Positions 24,047-36,569 of a DNA stretch of 64,000 nt are shown here, one piece after another (position 1 is the first letter of the stretch; every line of letters starts with the position of its first letter). The stretch covers positions 57,766 to 121,765 of the forward strand of contig VXCM01005154.1 in NCBI GenBank assembly GCA_014773175.1, in the 5' to 3' direction. The position numbers and the translations under genes were made by a program. Origin of the DNA: Lucifuga dentata. Its lineage: Eukaryota > Chordata > Actinopteri > Ophidiiformes > Bythitidae. The notes under the pieces were generated by a model. The model did no database searches. It was given only the letters and a program-made list of their open reading frames with translations, and was not told the origin of the DNA.

Positions 24047-24599
24047 AAGTTCATATTTTCACGGTAAGCCTGTGAATCTGCGATATATTTCTACACATCA
24101 CGTAAAAAATCAAGTTTTATCAACTACAAAATAATATCAGAACCAGATCAGGTTTGTCCGAGTTCCAAGTCAAATTGATTGCAGCATTACATCGGCATCT
24201 CCACTTAGCCATGACCCCTTTTGCGCCCAAGTTTAAAGACTTGGAATTTAAATATTGTTCATTTAATGACCTTTCCGGGACCTGTGATGATGTGGAAATT
24301 AAGTAAGTGGACCTGTAAGACTCGTGTTTGAGTATTTCAGCTAATAGACTTCACTTAGCTGGCAGTAAATGTGAAGGATGGGCGACTATTAAAGCCCAGA
24401 TGTTCCTTTACAAACGTCTCAGCTTCGCTTACAAGCAAGCTAATGCTTCATTTGTTTTAGTCGGGATGATAAAAGTCCACTCAGCCCATCTGACCTCATG
24501 ACAGCTTGTGACATTAGCAAAGAAAAGATCCTGCTACTCCGAAATCAAAATAAAAAGGTGCTTTATTAACCTGGCTGTTACCCTTTAAAATAAATGAAT
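24047..24599. other. Intronic spacer, nothing recognised
   Basis: No exon, transposon end or RNA gene is apparent. A short TAAA/TGAA run near 24590-24610 precedes the next LINE relic. Confidence 0.4.
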
Positions 24600-25010
24600 A
24601 AATAAATAAATTCCCACTAATGCCAAAGAAATACATTTTAAAATATTGCTCTGTATTTATCCTGCAAATCCTTTTATTCCCAAATATATGGACATTGCAG
24701 ATCTTTGTAATTTTCTTTCGTAAGCAAGGGAAACAAACCGTACCTCATCTTTTCTTTCACTGTAATTGTACAAAATTTGTGGCAAAATCTTGCCGCCCAT
24801 ATGTCCAATTGTATTAATAACTCTGACTGTTTCACTATAAAAGACATAATTATTTATTCCCAGGATAAAGAAAAAACCCTTTCAGTTTATTGTCTTTTTT
24901 CCCCTTTAATGGGAAAATTTTATATTTATAAGTGTACATTCTGTAAAACTCCTAATTTCTTGTTAGAAATTAAATGTTGAATTCTTTAAAGCTTTAGAAC
25001 AACCGCAAAC
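24600..25010 (+). mobile_element. L1-type LINE relic (C-terminal end of ORF2)
   Basis: The plus strand, across several frames, retains the zinc-knuckle-like C-terminal signature of L1 ORF2: TVPHLFFHCNCTKFVAKSC and, downstream, FSPLMGKFYIYKCTFCKTPNF. This corresponds to the HLFFHC...FW and KYFIHKC segments of vertebrate L1 elements. The frame is broken several times, so it is a dead copy. Confidence 0.6.
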
Positions 25011-25267
25011 ACCTTTTATTATTGTCTTCCTATGATGAAATATTTATTGCTGGCCCCAACTTCAATACCTTATATATAGTTTCTTTTAATCCTTATTTAT
25101 TTTACTTAATCACTATTTTTCTTGTTACATTTATTAGCATTTGAGGCTTTTTTATGTGACTGTAAAGCTAATTACTGTAATTGACTTTGTGTTTTGTATA
25201 TTTTCTTTTCTGTCATTCAAATTCTTGTTAATAAAGCTTCCAAAAAAAAAAAAAAANTACTCATACT

Positions 25268-25303
<36 letters not shown>

Positions 25304-26915
25304 ACACCAGCTCAGTGATGGAAACAAACACACACTGTGATGACTGACAGCTGTCATGCAGGATGATGAATGATGAAGAGGATCTGCTGACATTTTGCCT
25401 CAGCAAAGTGACTAAACAGCAGCACCTCAATATAAAAACGTAGATATTTCAGCCATAATCAGCTTTTATCCCATCACTGCTTATAATCTGTTTATTGAAC
25501 ATTTTGACTTTGCTTTTCCAACAGAACCAACACATTTCAGCTGCAGAAGCTTTGCTTAGCCGAGGTTACAGGACAACAATAAATGGGTAGAAGCCAAAAA
25601 GGCTACCAGAAACCATTAAAAACAACTAAACAAAGCATTCAAACCTTTATCGAGGACTAAAAATCTCTCAGCTCAGCTGTTACTTTCAAGTCAAGTTGAC
25701 AGAAAAGGCATATGAGGTGCAGAATGAAAGGTCATAGGTCAACAAAATCAATCATAGAAGCGCTGAATGTATAAAATCAGGTTTCCATACAGTCACATTT
25801 ATGACTAAAGGGCCAGGAGTGATGGCCTAAAGTTAGAGAAGCCAGTTGTGCCCTTGAGCAAGGTATCTAACCCCCAAATGCTGCAGTGGAGATGCTGCAG
25901 AGACGTCTGTGGTTGTACTGGGCAGTTAAAATAAAATGAAATTTGCTTCCTCCAACATACCGACATTCAGGGCGGGGTCTGCACCTGACACAATTCCTAA
26001 CTCTCCGACTCCTCCAGGCAGCAGCTGGCCAGATGTTGAAGAGGTGTGAAAGTGGGGAGAGTTTTAATTTCTCTCTCAGTGCTCCGAATCAAAGAGTTCC
26101 GTTGCAAAAACAGATAAACTTCAATTTTTATAAATTTTGAAGTCATTTTTTAAAAGTTTTGTATTCCAGGTAATATACGGTAGATGAAGTTGTACATTAC
26201 TTGTGTTCTGTTAATTTATTTTAACCTGACATCAGTTTGATTGATATGATCAGAAAGGCACAATACAAAAACACAATTTTTACTTTTTTTTTTTTTTTAN
26301 TTTTTTTTTTTTTTTTAAAGAAATCGAGTTCAACTATTTTTGCAAATGAAGTCTTCATATTGCCTTGTGGCAAAATAATAATAATAATATTGAAGTTTCC
26401 TCATTCATTTCAGTGAGAACAGTACAAAGGCCCAAAATGCATGATAATATTTGAGGCAAAAGTGGCGTAATGCACATTATCCAGCAAAGCTATGTACAGC
26501 TACACATAGCAGTTATCTTTTCTGCTACGCAGCTGATGAGTAACAAGCCTTAACGAACTGACAATACACTCGTACCCAACCCGAGCCAATCAACTCTGAT
26601 TTTATTGGTCCTGCTTCAAAGAGCCGTCTNCACTCGTACCCAACCCGAGCCAATCAACTCTGATTTTATTGGTCCTGCTTCAAAGAGCCGTCTCCGCCCT
26701 CAACGGGGACGTGATGACCTGATTGGCTCAAACGTTTGATAGCATTACAAGCAGAGACAGAGCGCCACGTTTACAACACCGGAGACTTTCCAGCATTCAG
26801 ACGTGGATAATCTGCAACTTTATCGTTTCCAATCCACAAATTCGACGGCGAGCACGGTTTGGTATGGCTTTGGTCAGATTTGCCATCGTGGATAAATAAC
26901 ATTAGTGTTGACTAA
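25011..26915. other. Intronic sequence with CA microsatellite and homopolymer joins
   Basis: A CA microsatellite lies at about 25271-25305, right after a poly-A tract interrupted by N at 25257; the poly-A may be the LINE tail. Poly-T with N at 26300. A ~64-bp assembly duplication surrounds N at 26630. A short ATA/ATT run lies near 26375-26390. No exon recognised. Confidence 0.5.
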
Positions 26916-27439
26916 TGCTGCGTTCACAGACCTCGGAACTCAGATTTTTAGGACTTCTTACTTGGAAAAATGCGTTGGAACGGCACTTGAAGTCGGAGCT
27001 CCGGCTGGGAAACTCAGACAAAATGATCTACTGACTTACCGAGTATGACATCACAAACATAGTGGTGAGCTTTGTGAATGGAAATGATCAGCTAAAAGGC
27101 GAATAAAGTATTTTTTCCTTGCTTAAAATTGAAAGAAAAAGGTCAGAACATTTCACCAAATTAAATATCTATTTAGTATAATAACTGTTTGCCATTGATA
27201 CGTAAGTGTAAATAATTTCATAATATTACTTCTCTACACTGTGATTAATATCATTGTAAAACAACCAAACAGTCCTGTAGTCTAACTTTACTTTAGTTAG
27301 CATTTATTAATTAATTTTACAGTATTTATTGATGTTCAGCTATGCTTTTTTGATTACATTTGGCTGGAACGGTTTGAGTTTGGAAGTTGGAACTTCCAAC
27401 TGGGAAAAATTTGACTTGCGATGTCTGTCGAACGCAGCG
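26916..27439. mobile_element. PIF/Harbinger-like MITE with TAA target duplication
   Basis: The ends TGCTGCGTTCACAGACCTCG and, reversed, CGCTGCGTTCGACAGACATC form imperfect inverted repeats, extending inward to a GGAACTC / GCAAGTC block. A 3-bp TAA flanks both sides (26913-26915 and 27440-27442), the usual Harbinger target. No transposase. Superfamily assignment is an inference from target size. Confidence 0.65.
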
Positions 27440-28718
27440 TAATCTGAGAAATGACATACAAAAAACATGATGTTAATGCTTTCAAGTCAATCAGTCACAA
27501 GTTATCTAGGAATACTTAGAATGCAGAATAGGCTTTATGGATGTTCTAAGCTGGCTAGCTCATCCTCTTGCATGCTTTCTGCACCCTTTAGCTTTTCATC
27601 AGAAGCAGGATCGTCCCGTAGAGTTATGTAGAGCGGGTTGATTGATTGCGTTGATGATGATGAGCTTATGTTCGCTTCAGCATTAAGCGAAGTGCAAAAA
27701 CATTACTGTGCCCTGCATAATACTGCAGACTCATTCAGTATGAAAACAGCAATTTCAAAACCCTCGCCGTCTCCCACGTGGGAAGCCAGACATCTAGCTT
27801 GAAGCCGTGAAGCGATCCTCCCAGGGCAGCAGCGATATCTGAGCTTTTCTTCATGTCATAGATGAAAATGCATACCGTTCTGCTGCGCTGAATGGGTAGA
27901 CGGCGGCTGTAATGTCTGGGCTTTGTTCATACTGCACAGTTGCATTTGTGCATGACGAAGTGGGAAATATATTTTTAAAAAAACACATCAGAGAGACAGA
28001 GTGATGAAGAGCACATGCATGTAGGAGTGTTTCAGCCCTATGCTTAGCTTGGCTCCATCGCTACGAGCGGCATTGTGTAATTTTACCGCTTGTTCCATTT
28101 GGCGCTAAGAACCTGAAAGCAGCTGATTCATGATTCTTCCCTTTTTCGTGCCGCTCTGCAAACGGATGAACCCTTTTCTCTTTTTGTTTTTTCAGCTGCA
28201 AAAACTGCCTCCTGTCATTACCCAACCCTCTTCACCTCTCTCTGTTTCTATCTCTCTCTCGTCATGGCAACAGGATTCTCTTGTGTAGTATTTTCTCTGC
28301 AGCACACAGTGAGTTTGCATTGTCCCGCAGTCACCCGCGCCCACATATCAACAGGCAGGCCGGCTGTACTGTACCGAGAAAGTCATTGTTATGCAACCTG
28401 TGTTATGCTGCCTGCTGCTTTGTCAGTCTGTCTGTTCATTCTCCGCTCATTCCTCACGTGTCTGCGCGCTGCTTCTTCTAGGTCAAATCCCAGCAGCGTT
28501 GTCAGCGCTGCGTGTTTTATCGAAGAACTTGCTGCAGTTTTGTTAAAAGGAACTTTTATGAGAAGCCTTTGGTACAACTGAGCGAAACATTTATGTTGAC
28601 ACAAAAGCATACGCAGACTCCAAAAACAAGCTGCTTGTGCTGGGATGTCAGTAGTAGTTTTTGACCTCTAGGTGGCAGAAAACTCAAAAACAAGCGAAAT
28701 GAGCGACAATCCTGATGT
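27440..28718. other. Intronic sequence, no gene recognised
   Basis: Short frames only, including a 105-codon plus frame (28264-28581) without domain content. A segment near 27760-27920 has balanced composition and no repeat signature, but matches nothing I know. Confidence 0.4.
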
Positions 28719-28726
28719 ATTATCAC

Positions 28727-29468
28727 TAGGGCTGGGCGATAAATCGACTTAATCAATTAATTCGAGTTTACGTTTTGGCACCATGTGTAAAATGGCTGAA
28801 TCGGAAAACTGAATTTTTTTTTTTTTTTAAACTACTATCTATTTTTAACGGGGAAAATGTGGCAGCGAATTGTTCTCCGTCAATCAAACCTGTTCCCATT
28901 TTGTGCGCATTAAACCTACAAACCTTGTTTATACTTTTGCGTGTCCATGAGGGTCCACGGCTCTGCCTACAGTGGATACAGACACGGTTTCCAACTTTAC
29001 CAATCAGCCATCCATCACATTCACTGATGTCACACCCACAAAGCTTTCAGCAGCTCAGACATGCTAGCAAGATGCTAACAAACACTTCGACTGAAGATGA
29101 GCTCGTTTCTAAAAAGGTAACGTCTCTTCATCATTTCGAAGTTGTTTGGTTTTGCGCTTCACGGCGTGGAGCTCCTATAAACGTTACAGACCCGTTTGCT
29201 GCACGCCGTGAAGCGTGCAGCAAACGGGTCTGTAGGTGGAAAACTGTAACATGTCAGAGCATCAAGAGGCAGCAGACAGGAAGCTGGACATCCTGCTAAA
29301 ACCTTTCAGTTTAAAAGGTTTTGGTTAGAAAGACCAACAATTTATTATTTTAATAAAGAAAATACTCAGTTTAANAAAAAAAAAGAAAAAAATCAGTTTA
29401 AATCAAAAATTGGCCATCAGTGTGAAAAAAGTCCACATTTTATTTTTAGGCCATATCACCCAGCCCTA
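28727..29468 (+). mobile_element. hAT-type element with relic of the N-terminal transposase region, target duplication ATTATCAC
   Basis: Exact 8-bp duplications ATTATCAC lie at 28719-28726 and 29469-29476. Ends TAGGGCTGGGCGATA and, reversed, TAGGGCTGGGTGATA are hAT inverted repeats. An internal frame on the plus strand around 29070-29140 reads STEDELVSKK...VVWFC, which resembles the start of a BED-zinc-finger hAT transposase; the remainder is deleted. A palindrome around 29190-29232 (GACCCGTTTGCTGCACGC and its complement) is also present. An inverted partial copy is at 374-1046. Confidence 0.88.
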
Positions 29469-29689
29469 ATTATCACCTTATAATTCATTCCTTTGCAGAT
29501 TGGCTAACTCGGCTCACTAGGAAGACCACCTCTGACCTGAAGATCTCATGACTCGGCCGTCTACTAGTCATTAAATTTGTGTTTCTGTTGCTTGGTGTTC
29601 GGCGGGGAGCTTCCAGACAGACAGCTCATCACAGCTTTTTTAGGAATCTGCTGCCTCCTCCTCCTACAGGAAATAGGCTTGATTACAGT

Positions 29690-30330
29690 GGCTAAGACTA
29701 AACTAAATGTTTGGAACACATATTGAACCAGATCCAATTCTAATATTCCTGGGTATTTCTGAACGGACTCTTCAGTGGAAGAAAGTACATCAACAGTTCC
29801 TTTTCCAGAGTCTAACTGCTGCAAAAAAAGTCATTCTTCTATTCTTCTATTGGAAAAAGAAGGATGTCCCACATCTAAACAATGGACTGATGAGCTAACT
29901 AATATTTACAGTATCATCTGGAAAGAATAAGATATTTACAAAATGATAGATTAGATTACTTCAGTAAGGATTGGAAACCGTTTAGGGTATATTTGAAGCT
30001 GTGTTGATTTTTTTGAATACCAGTATTTTTGTTATGGTTCTTTTTTGAATTCTGCTGTAATTAAGGCTTTTATGTTATTGAATTTCTAATTCAGTTGAGC
30101 TGCTGCCCTGTCTTATTTATTTATTTATTATTATTTACTCAGTTATTTAATTATTTTTCCTTTCTTATCCATGGGGTGTATATTGTTTGTAAATATTTGC
30201 CTTATATTATTATNTTAATTATTTTTCCTTTCTTATCCATGGGGTGTATATTGTTTGTAAATATTTGCCTTATATTATTATTGCTTGCTGTTAAATTTAG
30301 AAATTTAAAAAATAAAAGGGTTAAAGACTA
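29690..30330 (+). mobile_element. L1-type LINE relic (distal ORF2 and 3' region)
   Basis: The plus strand encodes QSLTAAKKVILLFFYWKKKD followed by VPHLNNGLMS and, after frame breaks, remnants resembling the SLTAAKKAI-WK-PP-L signature found near the C-terminus of fish L1 ORF2. The AT-rich 3' part includes a one-N join at 30214 that duplicates about 60 bp. Confidence 0.55.
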
Positions 30331-30364
30331 AACTATACAGTACATGTGTAGCTGCAAAACTTAC

Positions 30365-30560
30365 GAAGAAAGAGAACCCGCACAACTCTAATGTAAAAAT
30401 GATAAGCTGGTGCCTGGTCACAACAGCAGTTCATACATCAAAAATAAGAGCGGCACTCATGGCTTAGCGCTCATAACTTTTAATCTTAGAACTCGGGCAG
30501 TCAGATACGGACGCGTTTCAGCACAAAGCCATCTTCAGCGTCAAAACTTAAACACTTCTA
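30365..30560 (+). repeat. Interspersed stem-loop repeat, first copy
   Basis: The segment shares ATGATAAGCTGGTGCCTGGT, GCTCATAACTTTTAAT and CAAAGCCATCTTCAGCGTC with the inverted copy at 53800-54060. The family's central part is palindromic in the second copy; here one arm is truncated. Confidence 0.65.
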
Positions 30561-30599
30561 GCTGCAAAACTTAAACATTAAGCTAAGAGCTCTGTAGAC

Positions 30600-31075
30600 G
30601 CGTAGAGTTTGGCTATAATTTGTGCATTTGTCACTTTCATATGCAGGACTGGCCAAAAGTATTGCACAGGTCAGGTCAGGAGCATGCGCTGGGCTGCAAG
30701 TTGCCACATCCACCATGTGATGGAAATCCTTATTGGCAAGCATCCCAGCAGACACGCGGTCCATGCCCATCTCGTGGAAGTACCCATCCGTTTGCCACAG
30801 CCAGGCGTTACGTGGCGTTCCCCTCGGACTGGTCTATTACTGGGGTCCTCAGCAACGAGGCACCTGATGCTGGATCATCCTCGGAAAAACGTAAAACATG
30901 GCTGTCGTGTCGCAACTGGCGCTCCCTCACAATGCTGGTAGTCGGTCTCATCCGGGCGTCACAGAGCAACCGCTCATTTGACGCAAAGTCAAACCAGCGG
31001 TACCCAAGGATTCTCCAGAGAGACGAGTACCAAAGACGTCCAGTCGTCGTCGTCGCCACCCCGTATTTTTGTGAA
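30600..31075 (-). mobile_element. LINE fragment, C-terminal end of a reverse-transcriptase ORF
   Basis: Minus-strand translation gives RILGYRWFDFASNERLL, then TTSIVRERQLRHDSHVLRF and SEDDPASG, then after frameshifts MGMDRVSAGMLANKDFHHMV and DVATCSPAHAP. This order (SNE-LL, SIVR-RQLR-GHV-R, DPA, VDAAT-C-G-CP) is the C-terminal end of a common fish LINE. The frame is broken, so it is a dead 5'-truncated copy distinct from the LINE at 9829-10456. Confidence 0.75.
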
Positions 31076-31080
31076 AATTT

Positions 31081-33052
31081 TTCTTTCTGAGTTAAAATAC
31101 CATCCAACACAACAAAATGTGTTTTTTAGTGTGTTAGAGTAAGTACAACTGAAAAAAAGCCAATAGTTGTGAGTAGGAAGACAGTTTAGACATGTTGTTA
31201 AGATTTGAAGAATACTCATATTATTAGTAGAGATCAAACAGGAAGTTAAAACATCTTCTTTGAGGTCAGAGGTCAAATGGTTTTNTTATTAGTAGAGATC
31301 AAACAGGAAGTTAAAACATCTTCTTTGAGGTCAGAGGTCAAATGGTTTTCAAATGTTTTCACTGACTTTTAGAAATATTATAGTCATATTACCTACTCTG
31401 AAATCCACATTTAAGTCTAAAGAATAGTTGAATTTTCTGAACGAATACTCAAATACTTGTAAAAATAAATGAATCTTGTGTTTAGAGAGGTACATTGGTA
31501 AAGTTTACACAAAAATACAGGGAGGGGGGCAGTACTTTTGGCCAGTGCTGTACATATGCCCATTAAGAAAATATATAAGTATATAAAAGTAATAATGCCT
31601 GGTTTCCTGCTTTTTTTCGTGCCTCTGGTACTCCGGCTTTTTCTAAGATACATGGCTGTTGTCAGTAAAAAATATTTTATCTCCAAAATGTCAACTTTTC
31701 AAGAACTCTGACTATAGTCTTGTATTGTAAAATGAATGGTTGTAAGTACGCAGCTCCATTAGCTCCGTTACACAAAGTATTTTTACATCAGCTACAGAGA
31801 AATGACTCAAACCTGCATTAGTCCTTCAACTGATCTGAAAGCATACAAATCCTCACAATTGGAGACATGAGGTGGGAGTTGGGGCTGTTCGTTAGGGTTC
31901 ATTCTTCACAATGAGTCATGAGTGACTTCAATTTTCACATTTGAGTACATTTCACTACTAATACACATTTTGATCACACACCTGATTAGCTGCATCAGGT
32001 GAGAAATGGAAAATATGCAGTGCTGCTGTCCGGAGAACACGATCGAGAACACTGGTGTCTCGTTATTTACGTGAAATTCCAAATACAGGATTTAACTTTT
32101 AACACGATACCAGTATCTCAAACTGAACAGTATGTCAATAAATGTACTTAGGATTTTACCATCTCTGATAAATATAGCATCAACATGAAAAACCAGATAT
32201 CTGCAGTTTTCCAAAGCTGTTGCCAGCATCGTTCTGTGAAATGAGGACCTGGAGCTGTGATGGTCCAAATTATTCACCCCAATGTGACAGATGCTTCTGT
32301 GTGTGTAGGAGTGTGTGCTGGTCCTCACTTCTTCTTCTTCACACTCATATTTAGTCACACTGAAAAACAGTAAAGAGGTTTGCGAGTCTGCGATGCAAAA
32401 AAAAAAAAAAAANAAAAAAAAAAAAAAAGCGGAGGGAGCTTCCTGCTTATTTCTGCTGCTGTCTGTGCAGCACATGAGAGGCATTGCATCTTTCTTGACC
32501 TCATCCCTTCCTTCGTATCTCTCTCCCGCAGCTCTCCCACTCGGCGAGGACAGTGAGGATCACAGGCGACTGCTGAGCTCACCGGAATTTCTTAGAGATC
32601 ATCAGAAGCCCAGCGTAAAATCCCCATGTGGCTGTCGGTAAGACGAAGAAGTTCATGTAGAAGTTTGATGCAGGTTTTTTTTTCTTTGAGCAAGGACGCC
32701 TTCACCGCTGCATGTTTGGGCCCTGAGGTGAAAACAGGACCGCTGTGCATGGGGGAGAAAATTATCTGACCCTTTTTATATAGAAATGAACGAGCAGAAG
32801 GAGAGAGAGTAACAATGAGAGGAGAGCAGATGTTGGAGGATTTGTGGTCTTGCTACCTGCTGGTCTGTCAGCAGTGGGAGGCAAGTTTGAAGTCTCAGGG
32901 CCAGAAGTGCTCATAGATAGAAACTATGTGATACGCAAAGTAGTCTGTGGCCTCTAGTGGTGAAAGTAATACTCAAATCTTTAATTTACTACATGTTCAA
33001 GCACTACTATGATAATATAGTCCATTACGGGTTTAAAAATTCCTAAAAAGTA
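31081..33052. other. Intronic sequence, no gene recognised
   Basis: Single-N joins at 31285 (about 64-bp duplication) and 32413 (in poly-A). Several frames are open but short. The segment 32500-32640 is GC-richer than its surroundings and open on plus, without recognised domain content. Confidence 0.4.
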
Positions 33053-33470
33053 CACTGTAAAATGTGACAAGTTGATCTTACTTTAAAAAATCGAGGAAAT
33101 CGATTGCCCTGAAAAAGGTAAGTAAATATAACTATATAGTCTTCAAGTAGACATAAAGTAAACATAACTTAAGACTAATAGTTATATTTACTTACCTTTT
33201 TAAAGGCANGTAGACATAAAGTAAACATAACTTAAGACTAATAGTTATATTTACTTACCTTTTTAAAGGCAATCGGTTTCCTCAATTTTTTAAAATTAAA
33301 ATCAACTTGTCACATTTTACAGTGCAGGATGTGAAATTCATTAGTCTATTTAGATGACCAGAATTCTATNGTCACATTTTACAGTGCAGGATGTGAAATT
33401 CATTAGTCTATTTAGATGACCAGAATTCTATTGGACGTTATGTTTGCAGAAGTCCTGCAGCATTCCTGAA
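33053..33470. mobile_element. Palindromic MITE-like element with shared 3' flank
   Basis: It starts CACTGTAAAATGTGACAAGT and its mirror ends ACTTGTCACATTTTACAGTG at 33324. Between them TAAGTAAATATAACTAT and AAGACTAATAGTTATA form a long hairpin. The following block CAGGATGTGAAATTCATTAG to about 33470 is shared with 48823-48990, so the repeat unit extends beyond the hairpin. Joins at 33210 and 33370 duplicate about 60 bp each and are artefactual. Confidence 0.7.
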
Positions 33471-33581
33471 AAGGAAAACGTTCTAGAATGCTTTACAGTT
33501 TAACACGGCACAGACTGAATGCAGTCTTAAAAAACAGACAGATATATATTTGCATTTGTGCATGGAGAAATCTACATCTGC

Positions 33582-33760
33582 ACTGTAAAATGTGACAAGT
33601 TGATTTTACTTTAAAAAAAATCTAGGAAACCGATTGCCTTGAAAAAGGTAAGTAAATATAACTATTAGTCTTAAGTTCAAGTAGACAAAGTAAACATAAC
33701 TTAAACTTAAGACTAATAGTTATTCGTAAGTCGGACGTTCGTAAGTCGTGGACTGCCTGT
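33582..33760. mobile_element. Second, truncated copy of the palindromic element
   Basis: It begins CACTGTAAAATGTGACAAGT, retains the AACCGATTGCCTTGAAAAAG and TAAGTAAATATAACTATTAG blocks and then passes into TTCGTAAGTCGGACGTTCGT, a motif that also occurs near 52265-52310. It lies about 110 bp from the first copy. Confidence 0.65.
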
Positions 33761-35664
33761 AAATATGGACTGAGCGATCGGAAGCCTTATGAATGAAAAG
33801 CAAACTTTCAGAGGCTTCAAAAGTCAGACTGCTTTAAAACCCAAGACTTTGCTGTGCGATGCAAAACCGTTTTTACAGCAAATGTAGACAAAATAAAATG
33901 AGCATTTGCATGGACATTTGAGGGCAAAAGCCAGGCGATGTTGTGCAATATGATTAATGGATCTTATCATATTAAAGGCATGTCACCGGCACCAACATTT
34001 ATTCATACATTTGCCATAAACCGCCTTAAGGGCTTGGCTGTGCATGGTCATAAATAATAAATCTCAGTAGCTAATCCTTAAGGCTGCTGTAACAGCGCCG
34101 TGAAACAGCGTGTCACATCCTCCGTCTTATATACGGCCTTGTTTTCCAAACATTGTTCATCTCATTATCATCACCATATGCTGCCAGGTTTGTCTTCCTC
34201 ATTAGCGCATCAGTACACTCCCATTTAGAAACAGAGAGATTCATGAAATTCTTAAGAAAAACAGAGCAATGCTGCACAGAAAAAAGTCTGTTCCTAAACT
34301 AATGGTATATCTCCGTGTAATCCTCCTGAGGACTGGCCATTAAACAGATAGGAGCGTGCAGCAGAGAAGCGTGTTATTGAAAAGTCTGTCATGGGAAAAG
34401 GCGACGGGGAAATGATAACGCAGAGAGAATAGCTTATCTACCCTTAATTGCTCTTCGCTGAGCCTTTCAAACCACAATGACTTCCGCTGCACCCTTTTAT
34501 GATCGGAGCCTTCCATCATACTCATCCTCATTTTGAACGGTGATCGATTTCTATTGTTTGTTCTTTTTGTCCTCTCTTACTCACGACGGAGCCTTCGCTG
34601 CAGAATTCACAACTGTCTTCCCCTGGTATTGTCTTGTCACGTAATAATGAATTGACTCAAGTCTCCTGGGACGTTGTTAAATGCAGTCGCTGCATCAACA
34701 GTATAATATCACTCTGAAATCCATCAAAAGTACCTGAATGCTGTTTTTGAACGAAATATCTCACTCCAAAGGAGTTGTAATCTGTGCAGGGATTCCTGTA
34801 AATATAGATGACTGACTGTCCCACGAGTGACTTTCATTGACCGAATTACATTATTTTCCCTTTGTTTTCTTAGATTTGTATGCGAAAACCAGCTTCTCAA
34901 TTGCAGCAGATGGTAGGGCAGCCATTTGTAACAGCATTAAAATGTGTCAACTGATTCTTACTCATTTAAAAGACAAAAAAATGCTCTTTATGGCATCTTC
35001 AAGGAGTAAACGGAAACAGCTCATATGTGAAGGATACTCAATTAAACGAAATGTAAAATGACTCCTCCAGACACCGAGGCCTGCTTAGAAGAAGCTTAAA
35101 GCAGTCTTGGCGCTGCTGAGAATTGCTGGTGACAGATGTGTGGGAGAAAACAGAAAGAAAGAAAAAACCTTGGAAAGAAAAGTTGCCAGATCCTGATCAT
35201 TAACTGCAATTTTATTTGGACGAGGAATCATGCGCCGCTTTGAATGCATCTTCCATTGGAGTGCGCGACGCAGCAGAGAAAATTTCAGCCGACGGAGAGC
35301 AGCGCGGCGACAAAACGTTAACGGGATGAAGGGACGAGCCACGAAACCGTTCCCGTTTCAGTGGGTNCGGCGACAAAACGTTAACGGGATGAAGGGACGA
35401 GCCACGAAACCGTTCCCGTTTCAGTGGGTTTTTACAACGAGCACAAGTCTGAGAGGATGCTTACTGAAATTTCTCCAGCCACGAAGGGTGGAGGAAGCGA
35501 GTGATAATTGCATTTCCAAACACTATGAACTATAAACACATTAATGGGAAAGTGTGTAAGCAAGCCCTTAAATTTGTGCACAAAGTGTAATGTCCAAACA
35601 CACACCGATGCAAGTGTTCATTCATGAGTTTGCTCCAGTTTGAGGTCTTCACTGTATTCAGAGT
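33761..35664. other. Intronic sequence; stretch 33880-34340 lacks repeat signatures
   Basis: From 33880 to 34340 the sequence shows no transposon ends, microsatellites or open frames, and contains AT-rich homeodomain-type motifs (ATTAATGG, TTATTCATAC, CATAAATAATAAAT). It could be a conserved regulatory element, but that is inference. N at 35367 is a 60-bp duplicated join. Confidence 0.35.
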
Positions 35665-35790
35665 TCCATCCATCCATCCATCATCTGTTATCCTATTTGG
35701 GGTCGTGGGATGCTGTAGCCTATCCCAGCGGCCCTTGGGTGAGAAGTGGGGACACCTGGACAGATCGGCAGCCAATCACAGGGCTGATCT
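35665..35790. repeat. Fragment of a high-copy fish repeat (CCATCCATCC-type)
   Basis: Begins with CATCCATCCATC, then GGGTCGTGGGATGC and AGCCTATCCCAGCGGC. The same family is longer at 53020-53350. It abuts the L2 LINE tail. Confidence 0.6.
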
Positions 35791-35829
35791 GCTGTCCTGT
35801 CTGGTCTGCCCAAAAACACTGTAAACCAC

Positions 35830-36530
35830 CTGCAATTAATTTAGAATTCTGCTGCACAAGTGCTGACTAGGACCAGAAGGAGAGACACATTACTCCTATT
35901 TTAAAGTCTTTACATTGGCTTCCTGTCAGTTTTCGTATCAATTTTAAGATTCTTTGATTGGTTTTTAAGGCACTGCACGGTCTTGCACCAAGATATGTAT
36001 CAGAAATGCTTTCCATTTATGAACCAGTAAGACTCTCAGATCCTCNGTCTTGCACCAAGATATGTATCAGAAATGCTTTCCATTTATGAACCAGTAAGAC
36101 TCTCAGATCCTCTTGCACTTTATTTTTAACGTCCCAAAGAGCAGAGCTAAAACTTTTGGTGCTGCAGCTTTTAGCCGTCATGCTAACAGCCTTCCTGAGG
36201 ATCTGAGAGGAGCCGAAAACATTGCTATCTTTAAACGTAAACTTAAAACCTATCTGTTCAGCTTGGCTTTCATGTAGTGCTTTATGATTTTATATTTTAA
36301 TTTTATTTAACTTGTTTGATTTTAAATTATGTATATTTTAATTAATTNTATGATTTTATATTTTAATTTTATTTAACTTGTTTGATTTTAAATTATGTAT
36401 ATTTTAATTAATTGATCAATATTTTGTGTTTATTTGTCAATCGCCTGTGAAGCACTTTGGGTTGCATTTACAGTACATGTATGAAAGGCTATATCAAAGT
36501 TTGATTGATTGATTGATTGATTGATATATT
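35830..36530 (+). mobile_element. L2-type LINE 3' end with TTGA tail repeat
   Basis: Plus-strand translation shows HITPILKSLHWLPVSFRINF, then VFKALHGLAPRYVSEML and, near 36120-36260, frames matching the LRGAENIAIFKRKLKTYLF type ending. This is the C-terminus of an L2-clade ORF2. The 3' end has the AAGCACTTTGGGTTGCAT block and then a (TTGA)n tail at about 36502-36525, typical of L2. Joins at 36046 and 36348 duplicate about 60 bp. The ORF contains stops, so it is inactive. Confidence 0.8.
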
Positions 36531-36569
36531 CACACACAGACAAAACCAATCATATCTGTGGTCAGTTTA

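Noticed and set aside
26770..27450. Possible promoter/CpG region within the intron
   Set aside because: The GC-containing edges are explained by terminal inverted repeats of a Harbinger-like MITE.
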